From an uncultured Eubacteriales bacterium (GTDB lineage: Bacteria > Bacillota > Clostridia > Christensenellales > UBA1242), in NCBI GenBank assembly GCA_949077035.1, contig CARUPR010000013.1:1-22701 (forward strand): a stretch of DNA of 22,701 nucleotides, read 5' to 3'. The stretch's first letter is position 1; each line of letters starts with the position of its first letter. The notes under the pieces were generated by a model. The model made no database searches. It was given only the letters and a program-made list of their open reading frames with translations, and was not told where the DNA came from. The position numbers and the translations under genes are program-made. Shown here piece after piece: positions 1-7,654 of the stretch.

Positions 1-58
<58 letters not shown>

Positions 59-119
59 ATCAATTTTAAATAAACCAATATTATTCTTTAAATAAAACTA
101 TATACAATATAAATCAATA

Positions 120-148
120 ATGACATAAATTTTAAATTATGATATACT
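120..148 (+). promoter_or_regulatory. Sigma-A promoter for the first DUF4116 gene
   Basis: ATGACA at 120-125 and TATACT at 143-148 are separated by 17 bp, with a TG one base upstream of the -10 (extended -10). A second TATACT lies at 152-157. The start codon follows at 188 with a purine-rich GGGGTAAG ribosome site. Confidence 0.6.
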
Positions 149-187
149 TTTTATACTTAAGAATAAGAGTTTAAAATGGGGTAAGAA

Positions 188-604
188 ATGTTGACAGAAA
201 AAGAAAAGGCAATAAAAGAAGTAACAATTTTAGGATATAATTTAAAAAATCTTCCAGAAGAACTTCAAGATGACAAAGATGTTGTTCTGGCAGCAGTTCA
301 ACAAGATGGCGTCGCTCTTGGATTTGCTTCTGAAAGATTACAAAATGATAAGGATGTTGTTTTGGCTGCTGTTGCAGAAACAGGATATGCTCTTGCACTG
401 GCATCAAAAGAGCTTCAAAATGACAGGCAGGTAGTTTTGACAGCGGTTATAAAAAGTTTTAATGCCATTCAGTTTGCATCAAAAGAGCTTCAAAACGATA
501 GACAGATTGTTTTAACAGCAGTTCGACATCATGGCACTGCATTGCAATTTGTTCATGGAGAGCTGGCAGAGGATAAAGAAGTTGTTTTAAATGCAATTAA
601 TTAG
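188..604 (+). CDS. DUF4116-repeat protein, N-terminal part ending at an amber stop
   Basis: This encodes 138 residues made almost entirely of 23-24 residue repeats of the type LQNDKxVVLxAV...xALxFAS, the signature of DUF4116. About five repeats are visible. The family has no established biochemical function; the repeats are expected to be helical and to form a solenoid. There is no signal peptide or membrane segment. Translation ends at TAG (602-604) in the middle of a repeat, and the same frame continues open for 119 more codons with the C-terminal module seen in the paralogue downstream (1092-2060). The stop aligns with the second Q of AAVQQDGVAL in an earlier repeat, so a CAG to TAG change is the simplest explanation. 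The product is either a truncated protein, a pseudogene, or a full protein if the amber codon is read through. Confidence 0.8.
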   Translation: MLTEKEKAIKEVTILGYNLKNLPEELQDDKDVVLAAVQQDGVALGFASERLQNDKDVVLAAVAETGYALALASKELQNDRQVVLTAVIKSFNAIQFASKELQNDRQIVLTAVRHHGTALQFVHGELAEDKEVVLNAIN

Positions 605-964
605 GACAAAAGGGCAATTGATTATATTTCAAAAGCTGACTTATTGACCTATGTCCGTCTGTTTAATGAAAATGTTTTTGAAGACGTTTTATCTCTTTAT
701 GACAATATTGAAAACTTTGAGATGCTGCCAATTGCAATATTTAAAAATAGAAATAAAGATTTGCTTAAATTTGCTTTAAGCATTGTCCAAGACAAAATAA
801 AAGCTCTTCCTTGCAATGATAAAAACAGGGTGTATAGAGATTATGTTTTTGAAATGATTAAAAAAACAATTTCTGATAAAACCAAACAGCTTGAAATTCA
901 ACCAAAAATAGACCAAGAAGAATTTGATAGTGAAACAGATAAGTTTTTTTATAATTTAGTTTAA
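605..964 (+). pseudogene. C-terminal part of the interrupted DUF4116 gene
   Basis: This in-frame continuation downstream of the amber codon starts DKRAIDYIS, completing the broken repeat, and runs to TAA at 962-964. Residues from about LFNENVFEDVLSLYDNIENF onward match the C-terminal module of the downstream paralogue: a D-N-[IV]-E-N-F-E-x-LP core, then a helix ending in KQLEI and an acidic tail. The only initiation candidate is TTG at 644 with no ribosome binding site, so independent translation is unlikely. The rest of the frame is undamaged, which points to a recent event or to readthrough. Confidence 0.75.
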
Positions 965-969
965 AAATT

Positions 970-993
970 CATGCCTAAAAGGCATGTTTTTTT
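970..993 (+). terminator. Intrinsic terminator after the first DUF4116 gene
   Basis: CATGCC (970-975) and GGCATG (981-986) form a 6-bp stem with a 5-nt loop, followed by seven T's (987-993). It lies directly after the TAA of the interrupted gene, so 188-964 is one transcription unit. Confidence 0.85.
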
Positions 994-1029
994 GTATGAA
1001 AGGGTGTAACTAATTTGAATAAAGCGGTA

Positions 1030-1058
1030 TTGACAAAGTCAAATTTATATATTATAAT
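1030..1058 (+). promoter_or_regulatory. Consensus sigma-A promoter for the second DUF4116 gene
   Basis: TTGACA (1030-1035) and TATAAT (1053-1058) are both perfect consensus with a 17-bp spacer. A ribosome site AGAGGTG (1081-1087) precedes the ATG at 1092. The second DUF4116 gene is therefore independently and probably strongly transcribed. Confidence 0.85.
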
Positions 1059-1091
1059 ATGTGCATATATAATATTTTTAAGAGGTGAAAC

Positions 1092-2060
1092 ATGACTTAT
1101 AAAAATAAAGATAAAATTAGAAAAAAACTTAAATATGATTATAAAGGTTGGGCTTTAAAAAAGGCGTCTGATGAAATAAAAAATGACAAATTGTTTATTA
1201 TAGAAATACTTGCCAAGAATCCACTAGCTCTTGAATTTGTTTCTAAAGAGCTTCAAAATGATAAGAAGGTTGTTCTTGAAGCTATTAAGGCACATCCTGA
1301 TGCCTTTCAATTTGCTTCAGAAGAACTTAAAAATGACAAAGAGTTTGTTTTAGAAGCGATTGAAATTAGTGACAGGATTATTAAATATGCATCATTCAAT
1401 CTTCGAAATGATAAAGATGTTGCATTTAAAATTATTAAAAGAGGTGCTTATTCTATAAAGGATATGTCACACAGTATTTTGGCTGACAAAGATATCATTT
1501 TGCCTGCTGTGAAAGTGGGGCCATTGGTATATTATAGCGTGTCAAACGAACTTAAAAATGACAGAGAGGTGACTTTGGCTGCAATCAGAAGAAATGGCTA
1601 TTTAATGGAGGCAATAACCAGTCAAGAATTTAAAAATGATAAAGAGATTGTTTTGGCTGCCATGATTGAAGTGGGAGATACAGGAAGTTCTTATGTGCTT
1701 CATTATGCATCGCCAGAATTGCGTAATAATCCTGTCTTTAAATTTAGAAATTATAGCACTCTTAAAGAGCTTTCAGTATTGATTGACAATGTTGAAAATT
1801 TTGAAAGACTTCCACTTAGATTTTTTGAATCAGGCAATTCTGATATACTTGAATTTGCAATTGATTTAGTAAGGGATAAATTGAAATGTCTTCCTGAAAG
1901 CGATGAAAATAAGAATTATGTCAAAGAAATTGCAAAGCTTATGAAAAATACCATTGAAAGAAATCATAAACAACTTGAAATTGATGCTCAACCAAAAAAT
2001 GATAAAGAAAGATATGATAAATTGATTGATGATTCTTTTGATGAATTGAAATCTTTATAA
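1092..2060 (+). CDS. DUF4116-repeat protein (intact paralogue)
   Basis: This is a 322-residue protein with about seven DUF4116 units (residues roughly 20-210; typical unit FVSKELQNDKKVVLEAIKAH), followed by a C-terminal helical module of about 105 residues ending in an acidic, lysine-rich tail. It has no signal peptide or membrane segment, so it is predicted cytoplasmic. The C-terminal module is shared with the interrupted gene upstream, so the two are tandem paralogues of one architecture rather than unrelated repeat proteins. Unlike the neighbour, this copy is intact and has a perfect promoter and its own terminator. Function is unknown; protein binding by the solenoid is only a guess. Confidence 0.85.
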   Translation: MTYKNKDKIRKKLKYDYKGWALKKASDEIKNDKLFIIEILAKNPLALEFVSKELQNDKKVVLEAIKAHPDAFQFASEELKNDKEFVLEAIEISDRIIKYASFNLRNDKDVAFKIIKRGAYSIKDMSHSILADKDIILPAVKVGPLVYYSVSNELKNDREVTLAAIRRNGYLMEAITSQEFKNDKEIVLAAMIEVGDTGSSYVLHYASPELRNNPVFKFRNYSTLKELSVLIDNVENFERLPLRFFESGNSDILEFAIDLVRDKLKCLPESDENKNYVKEIAKLMKNTIERNHKQLEIDAQPKNDKERYDKLIDDSFDELKSL

Positions 2061-2097
2061 TAATTTGAAACTGATATAAATAATAAAAATTTTTAAA

Positions 2098-2124
2098 AAG
2101 CATATCAAAATGGTATGCTTTTTT
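2098..2124 (+). terminator. Intrinsic terminator after the second DUF4116 gene
   Basis: AAGCATATC (2098-2106) pairs with GGTATGCTT (2112-2120) over 9 bp including one T-G wobble, with a 5-nt loop and a T-run to 2124. Confidence 0.85.
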
Positions 2125-2225
2125 GTTTTAAGAGCTAGGTGGATGGCGAAGCTTAATGATGTTTTTATATTAGTTAAAAAATATATGTGATTGTTTTTTT
2201 ATATTAAAAAATTTTAGATTAAGTC

Positions 2226-2252
2226 TTGACAATTCCCCCCCCCATGTATAAT
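2226..2252 (+). promoter_or_regulatory. Promoter with a C9 tract in the spacer (candidate phase-variable promoter)
   Basis: TTGACA (2226-2231) and TATAAT (2247-2252) are both perfect consensus, but the spacer is only 15 bp and consists of ATT, nine C's (2235-2243) and ATG. The optimal spacer is 17 bp, so gain of two C's would give an ideal promoter. Variation of a homopolymer between -35 and -10 is an established phase-variation mechanism (for example Bordetella fim and Neisseria porA promoters). Use here is inferred. A GGAGGTG ribosome site follows at 2270-2276. Confidence 0.6.
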
Positions 2253-2280
2253 TAGAGTATAGAAATATTGGAGGTGGGAA

Positions 2281-3006
2281 ATGAACTTGGATGGTATTGA
2301 AAAGTTTTATAAAGAAAAATTTGAAGAAAAGTTGAAGGATAATAAAAATTATTCAAATGCAAAAAATTTGGTAGAGAAATATGCAAATTGTATTACTATA
2401 GAATGCAGTTTTGGCTCAAAATATATCAAGTTCGATACTGATTTTATTAGGACAAAACTTCAATTAGGAGAAATAGGAGATGGCTTTTTAGGAAAAAGTT
2501 TTATGTTGAAGCAAAAATCATATATAAACAATTGCGATAAACGTAAATTGAAATTGCAAAAAAAGTTGGCTAAAGTATCTGATAGTAGGAAAGGTAAGAC
2601 TGAGCAAGAACTTGTGGATATTGAAAATGATAAAAACTATTCAAATGCAGTCAAATATTTGGAAGAATACAATTATTTTCAGCAGCTTTTTAAATCCGAT
2701 AAGTCATGCATTGAGGATGCAGTAAAAGTCATGGATGAATGCGAGCAGCAAGTTGTCAATGATGTTATGTTTGAGAATTTAAACTCTGATGCTTCTAAAA
2801 GTGTGATAAATAATATTTTAGGCAATTATGATAAAGGATATCAAAATGTAAAATATTATATTTATGCTAGAAATTTTTTTGCTAAGCAACTTAATGATAT
2901 GAATAAAGAAGAGCAAAAAGACAGAATTAAAAACATGAATGAAAAAATTTCAAATTACTTGAATAAAGTTAGTTCAAAAAATGCGGAAGAAGCTGAATTA
3001 AATTAA
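2281..3006 (+). CDS. Unrecognised coiled-coil, lysine-rich protein
   Basis: This 241-residue protein belongs to no family I recognise. It is highly charged and predicted mostly helical, without signal peptide, membrane segment or obvious catalytic motif. A short motif occurs twice: DNKNYSNAKNLVEKY at residues 20-34 and NDKNYSNAVKYLEEY at 116-130, suggesting an internal duplication of a helical unit. The region around 85-115 is strongly basic and probably coiled coil (KRKLKLQKKLAKVSD). The start is fixed by GGAGGTG eight bases upstream. Its promoter carries a C9 tract, and an intrinsic terminator follows, so it is a monocistronic unit that may be switched on and off. A role in host or phage interaction would be consistent with switching but is not shown. 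Confidence 0.75.
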   Translation: MNLDGIEKFYKEKFEEKLKDNKNYSNAKNLVEKYANCITIECSFGSKYIKFDTDFIRTKLQLGEIGDGFLGKSFMLKQKSYINNCDKRKLKLQKKLAKVSDSRKGKTEQELVDIENDKNYSNAVKYLEEYNYFQQLFKSDKSCIEDAVKVMDECEQQVVNDVMFENLNSDASKSVINNILGNYDKGYQNVKYYIYARNFFAKQLNDMNKEEQKDRIKNMNEKISNYLNKVSSKNAEEAELN

Positions 3007-3018
3007 TTAAATAAAATG

Positions 3019-3042
3019 AAAAAGAGGTTGGTCCTCTTTTTT
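3019..3042 (+). terminator. Intrinsic terminator upstream of pcrA
   Basis: AAAAAGAGG (3019-3027) pairs with CCTCTTTTT (3033-3041) around a 5-nt loop, then more T's. It separates the coiled-coil gene from pcrA and confines the pcrA promoter to the following 46 bp. Confidence 0.85.
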
Positions 3043-3052
3043 GTTTTTTTAG

Positions 3053-3081
3053 TTTACTTTTTATTGTGGCTTTGATATAAT
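3053..3081 (+). promoter_or_regulatory. Promoter of pcrA, placing the transcript start at the start codon
   Basis: TTTACT (3053-3058) and TATAAT (3076-3081) have 17-bp spacing, with TGA immediately upstream of the -10 (extended -10). The expected transcription start, about 7 nt after the -10, is 3088-3089, which is the A of the pcrA ATG. No Shine-Dalgarno sequence is present. Confidence 0.6.
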
Positions 3082-3088
3082 TTAGATT

Positions 3089-5476
3089 ATGAATTATGAC
3101 ATTAATCTTTTAAATGAAGAACAGCTTGCACCACTGAAACAGGTTGATGGTGCGATTTTAGTCACTGCAGGGGCAGGCTCTGGAAAAACCAGATTGCTTA
3201 CTCATAGAGTGGCATATCTTATAGACAATTTGGGGGTTAGTCCCTATCAAATTCTTGCAATCACCTTTACAAACAAGGCGGCAGGCGAGATGGCATCTCG
3301 AATTTCGCAGATGGTTGAGGGGGCTGACAGGGTTTGGATTTCAACCTTTCACTCTATGTGTGCAAAAATATTGAGGATGGAAATTTCACATCTTCATCCT
3401 TTTACGCGTGATTTTTCTATTTACAGCGAAAGTGACAGTGACAAGGCTTTGAAAGAGGTGCTTGCCGGGCTTGGCGTAAGTGATGATAAAATCAAAAAGG
3501 CGGTCAGCTTTCATCTGTCAAATTGGAAAAATGGCGGGCAAAGTTTGAATGAATATCTTTTGACGCACAAAGATGAGTTTGATATGCAAAAAATTGGTGC
3601 CTGCATGAGGGGATATCAAGATAAACTTAAAAAGAACAATGCCCTTGACTTTGATGACCTTATCGCCAAGACGGTTGAACTTTTTAAGACCTGTCCTGAG
3701 GTTTTAAGCTATTATGCAAACAGGTTTAAATATATTCATGTTGATGAATTTCAAGATACAAACACCATTCAATATCTATTAGTCAAACTTTTATCTTCAG
3801 TGCATGGCAATGTTTTTGTTGTGGGCGATGAGGACCAATGTATCTATTCTTGGCGTGGGGCAAACTTTCAAAATATATTCAATTTTAAAAGAGATTTTGA
3901 GGGTGCAAAGGTTTTTAAACTTGAGCATAATTATCGTTCAAGTCCTGAGATTATCACCATTGCAAACAATGTCATTAAAAATAACACCTCTCGACTAAAC
4001 AAAAATATGTATACAACAAAACCTGCAAACCAAAAGCCTGTCTTATTTAATGCCTATGACGAGCGGGATGAAGCCTTATTTGTTTCCAAGAATGTTCAAA
4101 AATTGGTGGCAGAAGGATATAATTATGACGATATTGCTGTGCTTATGCGTATCAATGCACTTTCAAGAAGTTTTGAAGAGGCCTTTCTTTCTTACAATAT
4201 CCCGCATAGAATTTTTGGCGGCTTTAAGTTTTATGAGAGGGTTGAAATAAAAAATGTGATAGGTTATTTAAGGCTTTTTGTAAATCCTAAGGATGATATT
4301 TCTTTTGCAAGGGTTATCAATTTCCCAAAACGTGGAATTGGCGACGGGACGATTGCAAAACTTGCCGAGGTAGACTTTGAAAGCTCGCTTCTTGAAAACT
4401 GCCTATCTGACAAGCTTGAAAATTATGGGGCGCTTGCTAAAAAATTTGCACCATTTAAGGAAGCTTATTTAAAGGCAAAGGATTGTCAAAATGGCAAGAT
4501 GTCAGAGTTTGTGGAAGAGGTCATCAAGGATTTTGGAATAAGAGGTGGATACAATCCTAAGGATGAAGATGATATGAACAGACTTTTAAATATCGAGCAG
4601 TTTGTTTTGTCGGTGAAAGAGTATGAAGCGCTCAATCCTCAGGCGACCTTGAATGATTTTCTTGAAAACATCACACTTTCTTCTGAAAATGATGAGATAG
4701 GTCAGGGCGGTGCTGTCACAATTGCAACCGTCCATGCTGTGAAGGGGCTTGAATTTAAGGTGGTGTTTATCATAGGAATTGAAGAGGGCATCTTTCCTAT
4801 TTCAAGGGCTTTTAATTCAAATGGTGAGCTTGAAGAGGAGAGAAGGCTTATGTATGTGGCACTCACTCGTGCTGAAGAGAGGCTTATACTTTCACATTCC
4901 TCCAAGAGATACCTTCGTGGAAATAGTGATTATCAAACGCCAAGTCGTTTTTGTCGTGAATTTGGTCTTTTGGCTTTTGAAGAATCAAACAAATCACAGC
5001 AAGGATTCTCATCAAGAGGCTATGGCAGCGCTTACAGCAATTCGGGTAGTGGCGGTTATGGCGGCGGCTCTTATGGTGGTTATGGCAGCGGCAGTTCTTA
5101 TGGCGGCTCTTATGGTGGCTCTTATAAAAATTCTTATTCTGCTTCCAATGGAAATAGTTATAAAAATTCTTTCAAAGATGTTTATTCGGGCGTAAGTAAT
5201 GACAATAATTATGATAGGTTTTCAAAGATGCATACTTCAAATGAGGGCGTGAAAATTTTTAATCATTCCGATTTCATGAAAAAGGAAAAGAAAGAAGAAA
5301 AGCCGTTGAGAGATGTTTCTATGTTTAAGGTGGGTCAGACTGTGATTCATCCTAGATATGGAGAAGGTAATATCGTTGAAATTTCACTTGACGGGCTTGT
5401 TGGTGACATTGTTTTTGGTGTTGGCAAAAAGAGTTTGATGCTTGAGCTTGCGCCACTTGAAATAAAGAATAATTAA
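3089..5476 (+). CDS. pcrA: ATP-dependent DNA helicase PcrA/UvrD
   Basis: This is a superfamily 1A 3'-5' DNA helicase acting in excision repair, replication-fork processing and removal of recombinase. It has 795 residues. Walker A is GAGSGKT (residues 28-34), motif II is DEFQD (219-223), followed by GDEDQCIYSWRGA (motif III), LEHNYRSS (motif IV), TVHAVKGLEF (motif V) and LMYVALTRAEERL (motif VI, about 587-599). The C-terminal 50 residues (FKVGQTVIHPRYGEG...) match the Tudor-like domain that contacts RNA polymerase in Bacillus PcrA. Between core and Tudor domain, residues about 644-694 form an unusual Gly/Ser/Tyr-rich linker. It is followed after 19 bp by ligA, the usual Gram-positive pairing. 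The ATG has no ribosome binding site and sits at the predicted transcription start, but the N-terminus MNYDINLLNEEQ aligns well with the family. Confidence 0.96.
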   Translation: MNYDINLLNEEQLAPLKQVDGAILVTAGAGSGKTRLLTHRVAYLIDNLGVSPYQILAITFTNKAAGEMASRISQMVEGADRVWISTFHSMCAKILRMEISHLHPFTRDFSIYSESDSDKALKEVLAGLGVSDDKIKKAVSFHLSNWKNGGQSLNEYLLTHKDEFDMQKIGACMRGYQDKLKKNNALDFDDLIAKTVELFKTCPEVLSYYANRFKYIHVDEFQDTNTIQYLLVKLLSSVHGNVFVVGDEDQCIYSWRGANFQNIFNFKRDFEGAKVFKLEHNYRSSPEIITIANNVIKNNTSRLNKNMYTTKPANQKPVLFNAYDERDEALFVSKNVQKLVAEGYNYDDIAVLMRINALSRSFEEAFLSYNIPHRIFGGFKFYERVEIKNVIGYLRLFVNPKDDISFARVINFPKRGIGDGTIAKLAEVDFESSLLENCLSDKLENYGALAKKFAPFKEAYLKAKDCQNGKMSEFVEEVIKDFGIRGGYNPKDEDDMNRLLNIEQFVLSVKEYEALNPQATLNDFLENITLSSENDEIGQGGAVTIATVHAVKGLEFKVVFIIGIEEGIFPISRAFNSNGELEEERRLMYVALTRAEERLILSHSSKRYLRGNSDYQTPSRFCREFGLLAFEESNKSQQGFSSRGYGSAYSNSGSGGYGGGSYGGYGSGSSYGGSYGGSYKNSYSASNGNSYKNSFKDVYSGVSNDNNYDRFSKMHTSNEGVKIFNHSDFMKKEKKEEKPLRDVSMFKVGQTVIHPRYGEGNIVEISLDGLVGDIVFGVGKKSLMLELAPLEIKNN

Positions 5477-5495
5477 TTTTTAAAAGTGAGTAAAG

Positions 5496-7457
5496 ATGGA
5501 CAAAGATATAGCTGAAAAAATGCAAGAGCTTATTAAGATAATTGATAGGCATAATCACAACTATTATGTGCTTGACAATCCAACCATATCTGACGGCGAA
5601 TATGATAAGCTTTATTATTCTCTTGTTGACCTTGAGAAGCAGTCGGGAATAATTTTGCCAAACTCGCCAACGCAGAGGGTGGGTGACAGAGTTCTTGAAG
5701 GTTTTAATAAAAAACAGCATGAAATAAGTTTGCATTCTTTAAACAAAGTCAGAGATTATCAAGATTTGACAGATTGGGTCAATGATATGAAGTCGCAGGC
5801 GAATGGGACAGATTTTGCAGTTGAGTATAAGTTTGACGGGCTTACAATTGTTGTCCAATATGATAATGGGCTTTTTGTTGATGCGACTACAAGAGGGAAT
5901 GGTATTATTGGTGAAGATGTTTCCTTGCAGGTTAAGACTATTCGTTCACTTCCGTTGTCAATTCCATACAAGGGCAGACTGATTGTCCGCGGTGAAGGCA
6001 TGATGACAAATAAGGCCTTTGAAAAATATAATAAAACTGCACAAGAAAAACTAAAAAATCCTCGTAATGCGGTTGCGGGTGCGGTGCGTAATCTTGACCC
6101 ACGAGAAACCGCTAAAAGAAAACTTGATTTTTTCTGTTATGACATTTTGCTTTGTCAGCAGCCAAACCTTGATAGTCAAGAAAAGATACATGAGTTTTTA
6201 AAGAGCCAAGGCTTTTTGACGGGTGATTATTTTAAGCTTTGTCAAGGCGCAAAGCAGATTATCGAATGTATAGAGGAAGTTGATAAGGTTAAGGGTAAAC
6301 TGGATGTGCTTATTGACGGAATGGTTATTAAAATAAATGACATATCCTCTCGTGAGCAGATTGGTTTTACCGCCAAATTTCCACGCTGGGCAATGGCATA
6401 TAAGTTTGAGGCGCAAGAGGTTACAACAGTCTTAAATGATGTCCAATGGCAGGTGGGAAGAAGTGGCAGAGTTACTCCAATAGCCATTTTGCAGCCGGTT
6501 GAACTTGCAGGGGCGACAGTTTCAAGAGCGACGCTTAATAATATTGAAGATATCAGAAAAAAGGATATTATGATTGATGCAAGAGTATTTGTTAGGCGAA
6601 GCAATGAAGTTATACCAGAAATTATGGGGCTTGCTGAAAAGGGTGAAAACTCAAAATACATTTCACAGCCCGATTGTTGTCCAAGCTGTGGTGAAAAGCT
6701 TTTGCAAAAAGGACCTTTGCTTTTCTGCACAAATCACTTGGGATGCAAAGAACAGGTGGTTGACAGGATAAGCCATTTTGCCTCTCGAAATGCTTTCAAT
6801 ATTGAAGGGCTTTCTGAAAAAACCGTCAAAGCATTTTATGAAAACTTAAATGTGCGAAAGATAAGTGACATTTTCTTTTTGACCAAAGAGCAACTTCTTA
6901 AGCTTGATAAGTTTAAAGATAAAAAGGCGGACAATATAATCAGGTCAATTGAAGAGAGCAAGCAGGTTGATTTCAGTCGATTCCTTTATTCGCTTGGTAT
7001 TAATGAGGTTGGTGTTAAAACAGCAAGAGAACTTGCAAAGACATTTTTAAATTATGACAATATCAAAGTTGCAGAGATAGAAGAAATCGTTGCGATAAAG
7101 GATATTGGTGACATTATGGCACAGAGTATTTATAGCTTTTTTAGAGATGGATACAACCTATCTGAAATAGAAAGTTTATTTGATGCGGGTGTGAAGATAA
7201 AAGAGCAGCAGGTGGCGGCTGAAAGAAATGAAAATATTGCTGATAAGACTTTTGTAATCACAGGCACTTTATCAAAGCCACGTGAAGAGTTTGAAAAAAT
7301 AATTGAAGAAAATGGTGGAAAGGTGACAGGCTCGGTTTCAAAAAAGACAGACTTTTTGCTTGTGGGCGAAAATGCGGGCTCTAAACTTGAAAAGGCGGAG
7401 AGTTTGGGAATAAAAATCTTGAATGAAAGCCAGTTTTTATCGCTTTGCCAAAAATAG
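5496..7457 (+). CDS. ligA: NAD-dependent DNA ligase LigA
   Basis: This seals nicks during Okazaki-fragment joining and repair, using NAD+ to adenylate the active-site lysine. The 653-residue length is typical. Visible parts are the NAD-binding Ia region (HNYYVLDNPTISDGEYDKLY), the adenylation motif YKFDG with K112, the four-cysteine zinc site (CCPSCG near 394-399, then C-x5-C before 420), helix-hairpin-helix repeats (for example LGINEVGVKTARELAK) and a C-terminal BRCT domain from about residue 581 (ADKTFVITGTLSKPREEF). It lies 19 bp after pcrA with a weak AAGTGAG ribosome site and no promoter between, so it is co-transcribed with pcrA. An intrinsic terminator follows. All key residues are present. 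Confidence 0.97.
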   Translation: MDKDIAEKMQELIKIIDRHNHNYYVLDNPTISDGEYDKLYYSLVDLEKQSGIILPNSPTQRVGDRVLEGFNKKQHEISLHSLNKVRDYQDLTDWVNDMKSQANGTDFAVEYKFDGLTIVVQYDNGLFVDATTRGNGIIGEDVSLQVKTIRSLPLSIPYKGRLIVRGEGMMTNKAFEKYNKTAQEKLKNPRNAVAGAVRNLDPRETAKRKLDFFCYDILLCQQPNLDSQEKIHEFLKSQGFLTGDYFKLCQGAKQIIECIEEVDKVKGKLDVLIDGMVIKINDISSREQIGFTAKFPRWAMAYKFEAQEVTTVLNDVQWQVGRSGRVTPIAILQPVELAGATVSRATLNNIEDIRKKDIMIDARVFVRRSNEVIPEIMGLAEKGENSKYISQPDCCPSCGEKLLQKGPLLFCTNHLGCKEQVVDRISHFASRNAFNIEGLSEKTVKAFYENLNVRKISDIFFLTKEQLLKLDKFKDKKADNIIRSIEESKQVDFSRFLYSLGINEVGVKTARELAKTFLNYDNIKVAEIEEIVAIKDIGDIMAQSIYSFFRDGYNLSEIESLFDAGVKIKEQQVAAERNENIADKTFVITGTLSKPREEFEKIIEENGGKVTGSVSKKTDFLLVGENAGSKLEKAESLGIKILNESQFLSLCQK

Positions 7458-7503
7458 AATAAAAATATTAAAATATAAGCAAAAAATTAATAAAACATAA
7501 TTT

Positions 7504-7534
7504 AAAAAACATCTACAATATAGATGTTTTTTTT
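7504..7534 (+). terminator. Intrinsic terminator of the pcrA-ligA operon
   Basis: ACATCTA (7509-7515) pairs with TAGATGT (7521-7527), extended by flanking A-run/T-run pairing, around a 5-nt loop, and ends in eight T's. Confidence 0.85.
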
Positions 7535-7587
7535 GTTTAATAGTTTTATCAATAAAAAATATAATTTTTAAATTTTAAGTAATTTAC

Positions 7588-7615
7588 TTGCTTTTTTAAT
7601 GTAAAATGATATAAT
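7588..7615 (+). promoter_or_regulatory. Promoter of glf
   Basis: TTGCTT (7588-7593) and TATAAT (7610-7615) are 16 bp apart; TGA before the -10 makes it an extended -10 promoter. It starts the polysaccharide block. Confidence 0.6.
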
Positions 7616-7654
7616 TAAATAATAATTAAATTTAAAAATGGAATTGGGAATATT

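Noticed and set aside
644..964. Independent gene starting at TTG 644.
   Set aside because: There is no ribosome binding site or promoter, and it is the in-frame continuation of the DUF4116 gene after an amber codon.
4779..5195. Alternative-frame ORF of 138 codons within pcrA.
   Set aside because: It is a by-product of the Gly/Ser/Tyr codon repeats and the helicase frame; the predicted protein is low-complexity A/V/M.
6242..6730. Long minus-strand frame opposite ligA.
   Set aside because: It is antisense to a strongly conserved gene with intact LigA motifs; no ribosome site or protein family supports it.
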